Shown here: in pieces, positions 38,223-48,556 of the stretch
Numbering within the stretch: position 1 is the first letter of the stretch
Layout of the letters: every line of letters starts with the position of its first letter
Assembly: GCF_010093815.1 (NCBI RefSeq)
Contig: NW_022985558.1
Location: 659,459 to 723,458 of the forward strand
DNA from: Pseudovirgaria hyperparasitica
Lineage: Eukaryota > Ascomycota > Dothideomycetes > Acrospermales > Acrospermaceae
Direction of reading: 5' to 3'
DNA: 64,000 nt
Program-made: the position numbers and the translations under genes
Notes under the pieces: generated by a model
The model's database searches: none
What the model saw: only the letters and a program-made list of their open reading frames with translations
Told to the model about the DNA's origin: nothing

Positions 38223-39341
38223 CTATTTCCTCTTTGGATGTGGATAAGGCGGAAGAGGTGGCAGAGGAGGCTCTTTTTGCGATGGCTCCGACAGAGCTGG
38301 CTTGTCTTTCTGTCGTCGTTCCCGAGGAGGCGGAGGCTGTGGCACTCTTCCTTCTCTTGTACTTCTGAATGTATCTGGTGGAAGAGGAGGTTCTGGTGCT
38401 TGTGTTTTCCTCATGGTAAGTGGATCTGGAGGGAGAGGAGGTTCTGGCACTCGTCTTTTTCTGATCAGCTCAGATGGGTCTTGCGAGAAATGAGCCTTTG
38501 GTGCGGACTTTATATCAGGCCGGAACTGTTTTTCTTCATGCGTAAGCGGGAGGCGAGTCGAAGGTCCATCACGTTGCGCTAAAGCCTGTCGGTGCCTTTC
38601 GACAAGGCTCACCTGTGGCTTATGAGACTTCTCTGAAGATCCATACAGGAAATCATCACCGAAGGCATTCAGCTCGTCGATGAAGTCGTCGGGAAGTGGA
38701 ACATTTACCGGATCAATGACTCCTTGTTCCGGGCCAAGTTCATCTGATTCGGAATCTGAGTCTGGCAGAGGTATCATTTGACCTTGAACCCAGCGATCAT
38801 CCGTGTATTCCTCATCTTGCCTCCACTGTTTCAGCGCACGGATGTATACGCCCTCGTCCATCGGTATTTTGTCATTAGGTTCCATAGGACTCCATCGGTA
38901 ATCTGGTGGACGATTTAGTGGCTCTGCTATCCTTCCAGCCTCTTTACAGAACGGAAAGTCGCCATATTTGTGCATGTACGCCCTCATATCCTGCAAATAT
39001 TGCTTAAGAACTGGATACCAAGCGTCGCGCCCGAGATTTGATGCAAGATCGTCAGGCCAGTTCGCTGCTATGCGAAGAATACTCACAACCTCTTCCCAGT
39101 GTAGCTCTCTCACTGGTACCAATGTGGTCTTCACGGCACATACTATTGCCTCCGTACCCTCAATCTTACGAAATGTATGGTCTTCGACCCGGATGTACAG
39201 GTCGTCCGGGCCTAATCCCTTTAAGCCATCCAACTCAAAATTGAAATATAGCTCTGATGGTGCGTAGAGATGGGCTACTAAGTTTTGATCTTTATCTTTA
39301 AGGTTTCTTCGTAGCTGCACAAAGAATGTTGAACATCGCAT
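38223..39341 (-). CDS. Hypothetical protein with proline-rich C-terminus
   Basis: An unbroken 372-codon frame ends 45 bases from the stop of the patatin gene on the other strand. The first 180 residues look folded, with aromatic and charged blocks such as DDLYIRVEDHTFRKIEG and a helical LKQYLQDMRAYMHKYGDFP. The middle is acidic (DSDSESDELGPEQG). The last 90 residues carry repeated PEPPLPPD-, PQPPPP- and PPLPPLPP-type tracts, typical ligands of SH3 or WW domains. No domain family was recognised. An extra 5' exon cannot be excluded, because the start at 39341 is chosen only as the first in-frame ATG. Probably an ascomycete-restricted protein. Confidence 0.65.
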   Translation of the reverse strand: MRCSTFFVQLRRNLKDKDQNLVAHLYAPSELYFNFELDGLKGLGPDDLYIRVEDHTFRKIEGTEAIVCAVKTTLVPVRELHWEEVVSILRIAANWPDDLASNLGRDAWYPVLKQYLQDMRAYMHKYGDFPFCKEAGRIAEPLNRPPDYRWSPMEPNDKIPMDEGVYIRALKQWRQDEEYTDDRWVQGQMIPLPDSDSESDELGPEQGVIDPVNVPLPDDFIDELNAFGDDFLYGSSEKSHKPQVSLVERHRQALAQRDGPSTRLPLTHEEKQFRPDIKSAPKAHFSQDPSELIRKRRVPEPPLPPDPLTMRKTQAPEPPLPPDTFRSTREGRVPQPPPPRERRQKDKPALSEPSQKEPPLPPLPPYPHPKRK

Positions 39342-39597
39342 CGCGTATCGAAAGTTATTGCTAGCCCTAGACAGGTATTAGAGGAATTCACCATTTTGGG
39401 AGCACAACCTACTCTTTGCAACTGAGAAACCGGCCAAGCCCGTCTCTCCACTGTGGCGCAAAAGGAGTTTCTTTTAATCTTCGGTCTGTTCGTGGGCTGT
39501 GAATGGCTTGAGTGTCCATATGGTCGTTCAATCTCCACCCTCCAGGACATACTGTAATCGATGCGGCCCTGCATCAAGTCAGTTCCAAGCTCCAGAT

Positions 39598-41904
39598 TTA
39601 TGCCAGTATCCAGTCCACATACCATTCATAATAGTCTCCAGCACGATCCTCTTCCTCCTCTTTCATCCCATCGAGTTTCGTCAGCATCCTCGGACACCTC
39701 AGCAGCACATTGAAATCCTCCACCGCCACCCGGCCCACGCCCATCAAGCTACTCTCCAACGCGTCCTCCCTCCCCGCCGTCCCGTCAAACGCACCTCTCC
39801 ACAACATCTTCTCCTTCCAAAACTCCTGGCCCCTAGCCCTATACTCATCCGCCTTCCCTCGCACCTTCTCCCGCCAATAATCACAAGGCGCCGCATCAAT
39901 CAGATAATGCGTCACCATGCGATGCATCGCCACACACGCATCCTCAACCTGCGCCATGCGCTTCTCGTCGTTGAACTGCTTGTACCGCACAATCTCGCTT
40001 AGCTTGGCGTGCATGATCACGTTGCGCGCATACGAGGTCTCGAAGTGGTCCTTGTCCACCGTCAGCCAGGGCGTGCTGTATGGGTCGAAGCGCTGTGGCT
40101 TCATCAGGAATGTGTGCGGGGCCCGTTTGAGGCATTTGTGCGGGCAGGCAGGGCGGAGATTAGCGAGCGGGTCGCCTGGGGGTGGCTTCGGCGGCTTTGG
40201 GGTCCTGTGGAGTGGGAATGTACGTTTGGGGGGCTTGGATGGGGGGTTTGGGGCTTGGGATGCTTGGGCGTAGGCTGCTGGGGTGGCGTGGTGGGAGGGG
40301 GTGAATATGGGTGGTAGAGGGGATGGTGGGAGAGGGGGCATGGGCTTGGGGATTGATGGGGCGTCAGGCTGCTGAAGGGTTCTTGGATCATGTGGATGGA
40401 CGTTGTGACGTGGCTCGATGATGCGGCGCTTGTGGCGAGTGGATTGTGAGGGCCATTCTGACTGTTCTGGTTCTGCTGGGTCTTGGGTGTCAGTTGCGTG
40501 GCGCTTCGGGGGTCGAGGTGTGGTGTGCTTGTTTGGCTGTGCGGGATCAGGGATAGGAATAGGTTGATGCTGTCGAGCGTGGGCAATTTGCGGCGTCGTC
40601 TCGACGGACCATGGGTTGGATGTGTCTAGGAGGTTGAGGTAGTCATTCGCTGCAGACTTTCCTGTAGGGGGGATGAAGTTGTTTGTCGGAGGCACAGAGG
40701 TCTGAATATTAGCAGCACGTGTTTTGGGGGATATTATGTTCTGAGAGTTCGTAGAAGGTGGTGGTGGTCTCATCATATACTCTTCGGCGGGAGGATTTAG
40801 GTTTGCTTCGTTGCTCGCAGCTTTATGTGGAGAGGGTGCATTACTCTTTTCTTTGTGATGTTCAATAGTTGGGACTTTTGGACCGGTCCATCCATCTATC
40901 AAAGACGATGCGCCGGGTATGACATAGTACGTCTCTGCGTCAGAACAAGACTCCTTTACTGTCTGTGATTGAGACACGGCTGGCTTGGTGATATCCCGGC
41001 TTCTACTCGCGCTCGATTCAGCGCCGTGTGGTAGACCGACTTGTTCTGGACTTGATGTAACGACTTGGTCCTTCGATCTGGTGGGTAGCTCATCCCAAGG
41101 GAGCCTGTAGGTAGCTTTTCCTTTCATTTTGCCATGGAAAGATTCCGTAGCGAAATCTCTCGTATCGAGAGTCTTGTCTTGATCGGCGGTATCGTCATCA
41201 CTGTCACCTCCTAGAGCTCCACGCACAACATCTCTCAACATCCTACCACCCTCCCTCTGCACCCCCTTTCCTTGCTCATACCTAGGCCCATGATCCAGCG
41301 TTGCTTCCCTCGACGAAGCAGGCGTGAATTGCGTAACCCCGTCCTCATCACCATCCTCTTCCACCAACTCCTCATATATACCACTCATGCCACCCCTTCC
41401 ACTCCCACCCCAACGCTCTTCATACGGCTCCGGCGACCGCGTATATCGCCTTTCGTCATCCAACACAGTCGCACGCAGTCCCGTGAGCCCAAACTCCTCG
41501 TCCAGCTCAGGATGCTCCAACGAATCGTCATCATCACTGCGCCCCGTGACCGGTGGCGTCCTCAAGGCTCTGGACCGCTCGTCCTCGTTGAAGGTTTCAT
41601 AGTCATCTAGACTATCGTCAGAAAGGGCCTGTCTGAGTGCTGCGCTAGCGTTCAGCATTGAGAATGCGGGCTCTTGTGCGCTGCTAGCATCGTGCTCTGT
41701 AGTCGCAGAGGGGTCGGGATCGTAGGTTATGCGGAGGTTTATGTCGTCGACATAGTTACTGGTATTGTCTTCTTCTTCACCTTCATCGTCGCCGTCGGCG
41801 TCAAAGTAGTAGGATAGGTCGTCGTACGTGCCAAGGTCACTGCCGGCTGAGTGGTTGTCGGAGGAAGATGGACAGGGGTCGTCGGCGGGGGTTTCGGATC
41901 TCAT
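39598..41904 (-). CDS. Hypothetical, largely disordered protein (768 aa)
   Basis: Single open frame on the minus strand. Residues 1-250 are acidic and Ser/Asp-rich (runs such as DADGDDEGEEEDN). Residues 250-560 are Pro/Ser/Thr/His-rich with little predicted order (for example PKPMPPLPPSPLPP). The last 190 residues look folded: a Cys/His bit (ACPHKCLKRAPH) followed by a helical part with YKQFNDEKRMAQVEDA and DYYEWYVDWILA. No known family is recognised. The frame over 2.3 kb, good codon regularity and a compact C-terminal region argue that it is real. A nuclear or scaffold role would be a guess. It lies in the same orientation as the preceding hypothetical gene, separated by 256 bases. Confidence 0.7.
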   Translation of the reverse strand: MRSETPADDPCPSSSDNHSAGSDLGTYDDLSYYFDADGDDEGEEEDNTSNYVDDINLRITYDPDPSATTEHDASSAQEPAFSMLNASAALRQALSDDSLDDYETFNEDERSRALRTPPVTGRSDDDDSLEHPELDEEFGLTGLRATVLDDERRYTRSPEPYEERWGGSGRGGMSGIYEELVEEDGDEDGVTQFTPASSREATLDHGPRYEQGKGVQREGGRMLRDVVRGALGGDSDDDTADQDKTLDTRDFATESFHGKMKGKATYRLPWDELPTRSKDQVVTSSPEQVGLPHGAESSASRSRDITKPAVSQSQTVKESCSDAETYYVIPGASSLIDGWTGPKVPTIEHHKEKSNAPSPHKAASNEANLNPPAEEYMMRPPPPSTNSQNIISPKTRAANIQTSVPPTNNFIPPTGKSAANDYLNLLDTSNPWSVETTPQIAHARQHQPIPIPDPAQPNKHTTPRPPKRHATDTQDPAEPEQSEWPSQSTRHKRRIIEPRHNVHPHDPRTLQQPDAPSIPKPMPPLPPSPLPPIFTPSHHATPAAYAQASQAPNPPSKPPKRTFPLHRTPKPPKPPPGDPLANLRPACPHKCLKRAPHTFLMKPQRFDPYSTPWLTVDKDHFETSYARNVIMHAKLSEIVRYKQFNDEKRMAQVEDACVAMHRMVTHYLIDAAPCDYWREKVRGKADEYRARGQEFWKEKMLWRGAFDGTAGREDALESSLMGVGRVAVEDFNVLLRCPRMLTKLDGMKEEEEDRAGDYYEWYVDWILA

Positions 41905-42207
41905 GGCTTGCGAGGGTTTGACTGGAGAGGATGATTCCGACGGGAAGCAGGGAGCAAGGATGAAGAAGGATAAAAGAGAATCCTGTCGTTGTGTCGGGGC
42001 GTTGCCTGTGCATGTTATATCCCGAGTTCATGGCAGATTGGCTACTACATTGTATACGCCTGCTTTGTCTCCATGCCGCGCGCGTTTGATTCTTCGTCTA
42101 AACATTGATTTATGGTGGAGATATGACAAAGGACTTGCGCATGGGAGTATCAGATTTAGGTATTAAACAATGCCGCACCGGACGTATAGTACACTTTGTA
42201 TCTATGA

Positions 42208-42982
42208 CTATGATTCCCCGTAAAAAGACGACCTCTCCTCTATCGTAGGCAACAACCTCCGTGTCGTCTCCTGCGATCTCTTCGGAAGCCTCCCTACACC
42301 ATAACAGTCAGCACTCTATCCTTTCTGTACGATGCTAGTAACACTTACCATTTTCCACAACCGGCCCTTCGCTCCGCAGCGCCACCAGTCCAGAGTCTTC
42401 CATCCCTTCCACGCCATACCACTCGTCAAACGGCTTCTCGGCCACCGCTGGCTTTGGTGTCATCTGCGGATAGTAATTTGGGAGCCACGAGTCCTCGTGG
42501 ATCTGTGAAGACGACGCCTGTGGCACGTGCGCGTACGGATTCTCCGTCTGCAAGATCTCAGCGGCGCGGTCTTTCCCGCGTTTCGAATTGGCGGCGCGAG
42601 GCAAGTCTGATAGCTGGTTGCTGCCGTAAATATCGATGTATTGCGGTGGTGTCGCGTGAGTCGGGTATATTGTGGTGCTGCCGCGGGGATTATGTGTTGA
42701 GGTGTGCTCGAACGCGGCTGCATTTCTTGTAGGGAGCGGATTCTCGACGTGTCTAAATGCTGTCGTGGTAGGTAGTGCTGCGTGTTGCTCTCGCTGTCGT
42801 GCTGCAAGAATTGTGGCGTCGTAGTTCTTGTGGTGTATTTTTCGGGGGGAAATCCACCTGAGTAAAACGTAGCCGAAGAAGAGAATGTTGAATAGGAGAG
42901 TGATGCCGTTGATTATGGTGGGCACGGTAAAGTGGCCTTGGCCGAAGATCATGTTTTGTAGATATAGGCTTGGTTGTGACAA
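42208..42982 (-). CDS. Small single-pass membrane protein, unknown function
   Basis: Two exons fit: 42982-42349 and 42293-42208, with a 55-nt intron (GTAAGT..TAG). The join reads ENGRLPKRSQ and the product is 239 aa. One strong transmembrane helix lies at about residues 19-45 (PTIINGITLLFNILFFGYVLL) after a short N-terminal head, followed by a hydrophilic, Pro/Thr/His-rich cytosolic or lumenal tail. No signal-peptide cleavage site is obvious, so it is probably anchored. No family was recognised. Confidence 0.68.
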
Positions 42983-44051
42983 TGTAGACAGAGAAACGGA
43001 GAGAAGTTTTCGATATGTGTGAAAATGTAATAGACAAATTGAAACGTTCGAAAGAAGTGACAGAGAAGTGCGGCGCTGGCAGAATTATGAAGTCATGAAC
43101 AATTGAGTTTCAAGGATTTGTTGATATTCTGTGATAGCAACCCACCACACTCGACCCACTGAACAGCGCGTTACGTATCGTCGTCAAGACTATACATGTA
43201 AAGCATTGTGAAGACATTGTCATACTAACAATGTTTAGCCGATGCTGGTTGGACACCACCGTGAACGACAGGTCCTTTCTTCTTACCCTCCAGACAGACT
43301 GTAGCTCTGAGTTCCAGAGTCGGTTTCGAAGTGGCCTCGATCCCGTCAACCTCGGGATATGATCAAGAGATAGATGTATTCTGCTCCACCGCATCGTCTA
43401 TAATCACTCTCACCATCCTAATGATCTCAAGCTCGACCTTCTCACACTCTGCCGACCACTTCATCCTAACATTATGGATGAGGTGGAGACTTGCATCATG
43501 CCGATGACGACAGGCTATTGTGTTTGAGACAGCGTGTTTTGGTAGCAAAAGAAGATCATGGATATTCGGTAATGAAGTAGGCTCTCGGGCTCTTTTCGAA
43601 TGCAAGTACTTGTTCTCAACGCCCTTTGATAGCACGCACACCCAGCAGTCGCTTCATAGAATTCATCTTGGCTCGCTCACATACAATGTAGCTGTGTAGT
43701 ATGCCAACCAAGACAGGCAGCGTGACCTGGTTGAGCCATGCTATTCGACATTTTTTCAGCGGGTGGCGGAGTCATGCAAACATGTCGAGACATGTCGTGG
43801 AAGAACACTGTTTGTACAGTGTGGGTCGAAGCAAGCTACAGGTTCACTGGTCGTAGAACGACTAGGACCAATCGTGGACTGGATATGTGATTGTATTGAT
43901 CAATATGGGTATCTCAAGAATTTTGCCGGCCTAGTTTCTCACCCGCCAAAGGATTTTGCCAGGTGACAGACAGTGTTGGCGGGTCATATTACGTGCAGGT
44001 GGCGTAAGGCGGCTAGAACGATGATAACATGATGTGATCTGAACGTATCCT
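42983..44051. other. Intergenic, no gene seen
   Basis: Only short frames (for example 43763-43966 plus strand) without domain signs. Confidence 0.5.
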
Positions 44052-45068
44052 TCACTTCTTGTCCCATCTCCTCCACCATGTCTCCATCTCGTTGTGCTTT
44101 ACTTTCCACATCTGCCTCAGCTCTTTTGGACCCGCTGTCCAGAACTTCTCGTGTAAACTCTTGACCTCTCCTTGGACATCTTTTTGGTTCGGCCACGTCG
44201 CACTCCACTTGTAATCCAGCTCGCGCCATGGCATCGGCCCCTCTCGTCGAAAGGCATAGTTCAGGAGGCTCTGCTCCATCGTCTCGGGATCGAAGCGATG
44301 ATAGTGCTGCATGACACTCATAAGATATGCGTATAACTCTTTACTCGGCGCGACCAGCCAGAAGCCAGCGCTGAAATTCGGTGTTTGGAGTGGTGGAAAC
44401 GGGTGCGCACGTTCACCCGTGAACGCATTGTCGGACCGTGCACCGAACAGATACTGCGCAGGGAGCTGTGCTTCATCTGCCTTAGGCTTGCGCGATGGAG
44501 TGTGCAGAGTATCGACAGGCTGGTGAGCTTCCGGCTCCTGAAATATGCCATCAAGCGGCCGCGTGAGCAGTGTGTCTGCGTCGACAAAGAGGATGCGGTC
44601 GTATTGTGTCCATTCCAGCACACGTAGCTTCGTGAACTGGTCGGCCCAGCGCGTCACGTATGTGCGCACCCACCACGCTGTTGGGACATCCTCGACCTCT
44701 ACAACTTGCGCGCCGTCTTTTTCAAGGCGCGCACGTTTCTCTTGGTCCACTCTTGCACTGACGAGAACGATGAATGGGATGCTTGAGTTGCGCCGCTTTG
44801 TGTCATTGTCGTGGAGGAGCTGGTATGATAGCACTCGCGCTGCTTCGAAGTACCAATCGCGCTCGTCGGGTTTCTTTTGTAGACCACCCGTAAGATAGGT
44901 CACAATCGCAAATTTGGAGTCTTGGTCGATTGCGCTCAGCTTCCCATAGTTGGGATCCAGCGGGGGTGCGGAGCGGAAGGCAGAGGACCGAGTCCACGAC
45001 AGGATGCAGAAGGTGATGACCAGGAAGATGGCCACAATGGCGGACCGTCGTCGGTCTATTGAGATCAT
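44052..45068 (-). CDS. GT8-like glycosyltransferase, type II membrane protein
   Basis: Single exon, 338 aa. The N-terminus MISIDRRRSAIVAIFLVITFCILSW is a cationic stub plus one membrane anchor, the type II topology of Golgi glycosyltransferases. The catalytic part has AIVTYLTG, VLSYQLLHDNDT, then RILFVDADTLLTRPLDGIF with the metal-binding DxD (D163-A-D165), and later PNFSAGFWLVAPS and a C-terminal W-rich end. These match the glycogenin/GNT1-like family 8 folds that use UDP-sugars and Mn2+. The acceptor is unknown; modification of secreted glycoproteins or wall glycans in the Golgi is inferred. The frame is intact. Confidence 0.85.
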   Translation of the reverse strand: MISIDRRRSAIVAIFLVITFCILSWTRSSAFRSAPPLDPNYGKLSAIDQDSKFAIVTYLTGGLQKKPDERDWYFEAARVLSYQLLHDNDTKRRNSSIPFIVLVSARVDQEKRARLEKDGAQVVEVEDVPTAWWVRTYVTRWADQFTKLRVLEWTQYDRILFVDADTLLTRPLDGIFQEPEAHQPVDTLHTPSRKPKADEAQLPAQYLFGARSDNAFTGERAHPFPPLQTPNFSAGFWLVAPSKELYAYLMSVMQHYHRFDPETMEQSLLNYAFRREGPMPWRELDYKWSATWPNQKDVQGEVKSLHEKFWTAGPKELRQMWKVKHNEMETWWRRWDKK

Positions 45069-45571
45069 AATGGTAGACGATTTTGTCGCGGAGCCATTGG
45101 GCGCGAAGTAGAAGCTTGAACTTGAGATCGAAGCTCACAGCGGAGTGAGTGGATTAGTAGTTACCTTAAGCGGTCGCGTGCATCCATCAATCCCGCGCCC
45201 CGGGATGTGGCTTGGCCAGAAAGGGGCAGAATTGATTGCTTAATTCCTGTTGCTCTGAATGGTTCGGTAAACCCCGCATCATATAACCGCCACTACATTC
45301 ATGTCATTGCTGAGGTAGAGGTAAAATAGTAGAATAATATTCACAAGAAGCACGAGCCAGAAAAAATCAACCCAGGAGGCGGAGACAAAGCTGTAATCAC
45401 CCTCAAATGTAGCCGGGTTGGAGTGCACATATACCGAACTCGAGCCATATGTCATTCCCCAGTTTGAGATCCTCAAAGCATTGAATGAAGTCTTAGACTC
45501 TATCCTGGCCGGTCCAGAGCATGATGCTATTAGCCCGAGCCCTGACCAAAAGCGCACACTGCCCACAAGTC
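45069..45571. other. Intergenic, no supported gene
   Basis: A 108-codon minus-strand frame (45279-45605) contains one hydrophobic segment near its end but overlaps the end of the next gene and has no family signs. It was not called. Confidence 0.45.
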
Positions 45572-47437
45572 TCACTTCGCCTCCAACAGTCCAACCTTCT
45601 CCCATGTCCTCGCATCCTCAGACCTCCCGTCCTCTCTTAACGCATCAACCAGTTTGTCCAAAATGTGCATCGTGGTCGGCGCCTGACCCCATACCCGGAG
45701 TGCAATCCCGACCGCTCGTTTCAACCAGACGATGCCCTCGCCACTATCCCCCATCTTCTCATACAACTCCGCCACATCCTCCATCCCATGCGCTGCAATC
45801 CCATCAGTGAAGTACTCGACTTCTCCAGAAACAACATCACCGCCAGCGGCTTCGTCTCTTCGCGAGCCTGGTCCCGGACATCGTATAACTCGCTGACATT
45901 CATGTAGCGCATGTGTGTACTGTCCAGCAGCCATATAAGCATGCACCAGCTCACTCGCCGCAGCCCGCGTCTTCTCATCGTATGGCCCGAAATCAACGCT
46001 GGCTAATGCGACCACATCGCGTGCTTGCACAACGGCCTTGGTAACATTGCCTTCACGTCTACTCCACTTCGCCTGTGCGGAACTCAGCCTATGGCGAACG
46101 GTGGGAACTGAACATATACGGTGCGAGCCTAGGAGTGAGGCCATGTATGTAAATGCACGCGCTGAGAGTTCGAGCGAGTGATCATCGGCGGCAAGCGCGG
46201 TGCATAGAGCAGCCAAGGGGTGCATAGGTGCGAGGGTAGTACTGGCCATGGAGGAGAGGAAGGACAGGATGTTGGCACGTAGGGGCAAACAGATCCGAGT
46301 GTTGAAGGGCGAAAGACGCAGGAGTAATTGAAGAGGAAAGTCGAATGGGATAGAGGAGAGGGCTTTAGAGGCATTTGCGCAAGCAGATTGGATGGCTGCG
46401 AAGGCGCGTGAAGGTGTCTTGGTGCATAATGGCTTGCTGGCTGCGTATTTAAGGAGGTAGATGCCGGTGTTGATATCGAACCAAAATGGGCGGGAAGCAG
46501 CCGTGGTGTAATGGCTCTGGATGTCGTCTTGCTTAGAGAATTCGTGAGAGTAAAATTGATGTATGCTCCCCAGTATGATATTGAGCTGTTGTAGCTCGCG
46601 AGGAGTGGCTATTTGTGGTGGTAGTCCGCCAGCCTGGTCGACAACTTGTGAAACACATATTAGATTACTAAACGGTCCGCAACTTGTCGTTGACCCGATT
46701 AAGGAGATTGGTCGAGAATCACTTGAACCCATATATCCATAACCTGGAAAGTGTTCCGCTGTTGGTGAGTGAGAGCTAAATGACTCCCTGACGTGTGTGT
46801 GGTGAGCTCTAACAGACTGCCCATCTGTAGGAGTCAATGGCTCCTCTTTCATAACAGGCGTCCCAATCGAGTCCACACGGTCAGCATTGCGGTTCAGGGC
46901 GGTTGTATGACTCCAGGTAGTCTCTATGTCAGAGGACGGGCTGCTTGAATTGGTCCTCTGGCAAGAGACGCAGCGGCCGTTGCGAGTAGTACGCTTTGAT
47001 GGAGCAAAATGGTGCTCAGGCAGCGAACTTCGATACGAGTTGTCGGTTATGGTACTTTTTGGCAGAAGCTGTCCAGTTTGTCGATATCTCTTTTCTGGTC
47101 CTCGTGATTTCGTGACTCGAGACTTTCTGGCTTTGGGGGGATTTGGTGACCCATGGGTTACGGGTTGCCTGACGGCTTGTTTCGTCTTAAAGACTTGCCA
47201 ACGTCGGAACCTGCTGTCGTACATCCGCTTACTGGATATAATCAGTAATGGGTACATGTAGATGGGATCTTCCCACCTTGCATTGAAGCTGTGGTGACGC
47301 TTCATAAAATCACTTAGATCCTTCAACGACATCTTGTGGTACAATTGGGTAATCGTTTCTCTATGCGACTCCCATTGCTCAGCAGAAGGCCCTTGCGTAT
47401 ACTTCAGTTCAGAAACCGACATGATGGTTGGTTGCAT
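45572..47437 (-). CDS. Clr5-domain protein (putative regulator) with TPR-like C-terminus
   Basis: The frame is open throughout, but the Clr5 domain is continuous only if a 45-nt intron (47276-47232, GTGGGA..ACTGAT..CAG) is removed, giving exons 47437-47277 and 47231-45572 and 606 aa. The N-terminal domain (about residues 20-70) then reads W-ESHRETITQLYHKMSLKDLSDFM followed by RMYDSRFRRW, the Clr5 pattern found in many fungal proteins and named after fission yeast Clr5. Residues 80-260 are basic and Ser-rich. The C-terminal half is helical with repeat-like AKWSRREGNVTKAVVQARDVVALA and ASELVHAYMAAGQYTHAL units, suggestive of tetratricopeptide repeats. Family context suggests chromatin or transcription-linked work, but the target is unknown. 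Confidence 0.85.
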   Translation of the reverse strand: MQPTIMSVSELKYTQGPSAEQWESHRETITQLYHKMSLKDLSDFMKRHHSFNARWEDPIYMYPLLIISSKRMYDSRFRRWQVFKTKQAVRQPVTHGSPNPPKARKSRVTKSRGPEKRYRQTGQLLPKSTITDNSYRSSLPEHHFAPSKRTTRNGRCVSCQRTNSSSPSSDIETTWSHTTALNRNADRVDSIGTPVMKEEPLTPTDGQSVRAHHTHVRESFSSHSPTAEHFPGYGYMGSSDSRPISLIGSTTSCGPFSNLICVSQVVDQAGGLPPQIATPRELQQLNIILGSIHQFYSHEFSKQDDIQSHYTTAASRPFWFDINTGIYLLKYAASKPLCTKTPSRAFAAIQSACANASKALSSIPFDFPLQLLLRLSPFNTRICLPLRANILSFLSSMASTTLAPMHPLAALCTALAADDHSLELSARAFTYMASLLGSHRICSVPTVRHRLSSAQAKWSRREGNVTKAVVQARDVVALASVDFGPYDEKTRAAASELVHAYMAAGQYTHALHECQRVIRCPGPGSRRDEAAGGDVVSGEVEYFTDGIAAHGMEDVAELYEKMGDSGEGIVWLKRAVGIALRVWGQAPTTMHILDKLVDALREDGRSEDARTWEKVGLLEAK

Positions 47438-48080
47438 CAGTGGTCGAGATCCTGCAATTTGCGCGAGATCCTTTTAGGGTATTCTTGCAACAGGGTGAGG
47501 CTGTATCGGGGCATCGCCTTGCCAAGAATCTACAGTGCGAGATGAATACACCGTCTTGCACGTCTGAACTGGGTAAAGGCGAGAATTCTAGGTGGCTTAG
47601 GTTGTAGATATACCCGTAAAGATTTGTTCTGCCCTATGGGGCTGTAGATGGTCTCCCAGCCGCACGAGACGATACCCTTAACGGTGTAGTGCTTAGTGGT
47701 ACGTCAGCAACTGGCAAGGAAGACCCTGACAGGCAGCTAGGATCATACTGCCGGCAAACGAGCTGTAATAGGAGGAAGATATATGCCTTGCTGTAATAGA
47801 CGAGTGCATGTCAATACTATCTTGCTTGCTGCTCTTAAGCTGAGGTCCAACTCCATAAAGCAAAACTATATTTATTCAATATATAGGAAAAACAATAGTA
47901 CACAAAAGAATTCATCAGACGAAACAGTCGATCTTTAAAGAACTCAGGAAAGACCTGTCACGGCTGAGCTTGGTAGCATCGGCATAGATGGTAGTTAAAG
48001 AAAGGAGACTGGGAGTGGAGTTAGCACACTCTGGTAAGTAATGATAGACAAGACGCTAGTTCTCATCTGGACTAGCTCAC
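47438..48080. other. Intergenic, no gene seen
   Basis: Promoter of the Clr5-domain gene at the left; AT-rich stretch around 47860-47900. No coding potential seen. Confidence 0.5.
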
Positions 48081-48556
48081 TCACGCCGAGAGAGCTGAGA
48101 AAACACACGCCGTTCCCAGGACTGGAAGTGATTCCAACAACTGCACCATCTTGTAGGAGGAATACGACTCTCCGCCGGCCAGCATGGAGTTAAGTAAGAA
48201 GCCGAGTAATGACGCGGAGCGCTTCAGGTAGAATTGCTCCTCGATCGTGATACTGCTGAATTCCTGCTCGACGTACAGCAGGCTGCCGAACAGTACCAAA
48301 TTGCTTCCTAGGCCGAATGAGCCCTACCAGCCAGCAAGTGTCAGCTTCGAGCAGTCGAATAAATACCATATCAAGGCTGATGAATGCTACTTACGATGGC
48401 GAGTGATGCCCACGAAACGTTTGAACCCATCGCATGTTTATCGGTAGCGAAAACATAGTAACCAAAGGCGATGAAGCTGGCCAGAACCAGCACTAAATGT
48501 GTAATTACACAGCAACAGTGCGTTATGATCCAGTTGGAGTCTCGAAACGATGCCAT
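48081..48556 (-). CDS. Small multi-pass membrane protein (134 aa)
   Basis: Two exons fit in phase 0: 48556-48395 and 48323-48081, with a 71-nt intron (GTAAGT..TAG). The joined product reads SLAIGSFGLGSNLVLFGSLLY across the junction, making one continuous hydrophobic segment, which supports the model. Four hydrophobic stretches are visible: about residues 9-36, 50-70, 83-103 and 115-134. No signal peptidase site or family motif is evident. An intergral membrane protein of unknown role. Confidence 0.65.

Noticed and set aside
38238-38582. 114-codon Arg/Trp-rich plus-strand frame
   Set aside because: Antisense of the proline-rich coding repeat; its odd residues are the complement of CCT/CCA codons.
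45279-45605. 108-codon minus-strand frame with a hydrophobic segment
   Set aside because: Overlaps the 3' end of the Clr5-domain gene, with no supported start or splice partner.
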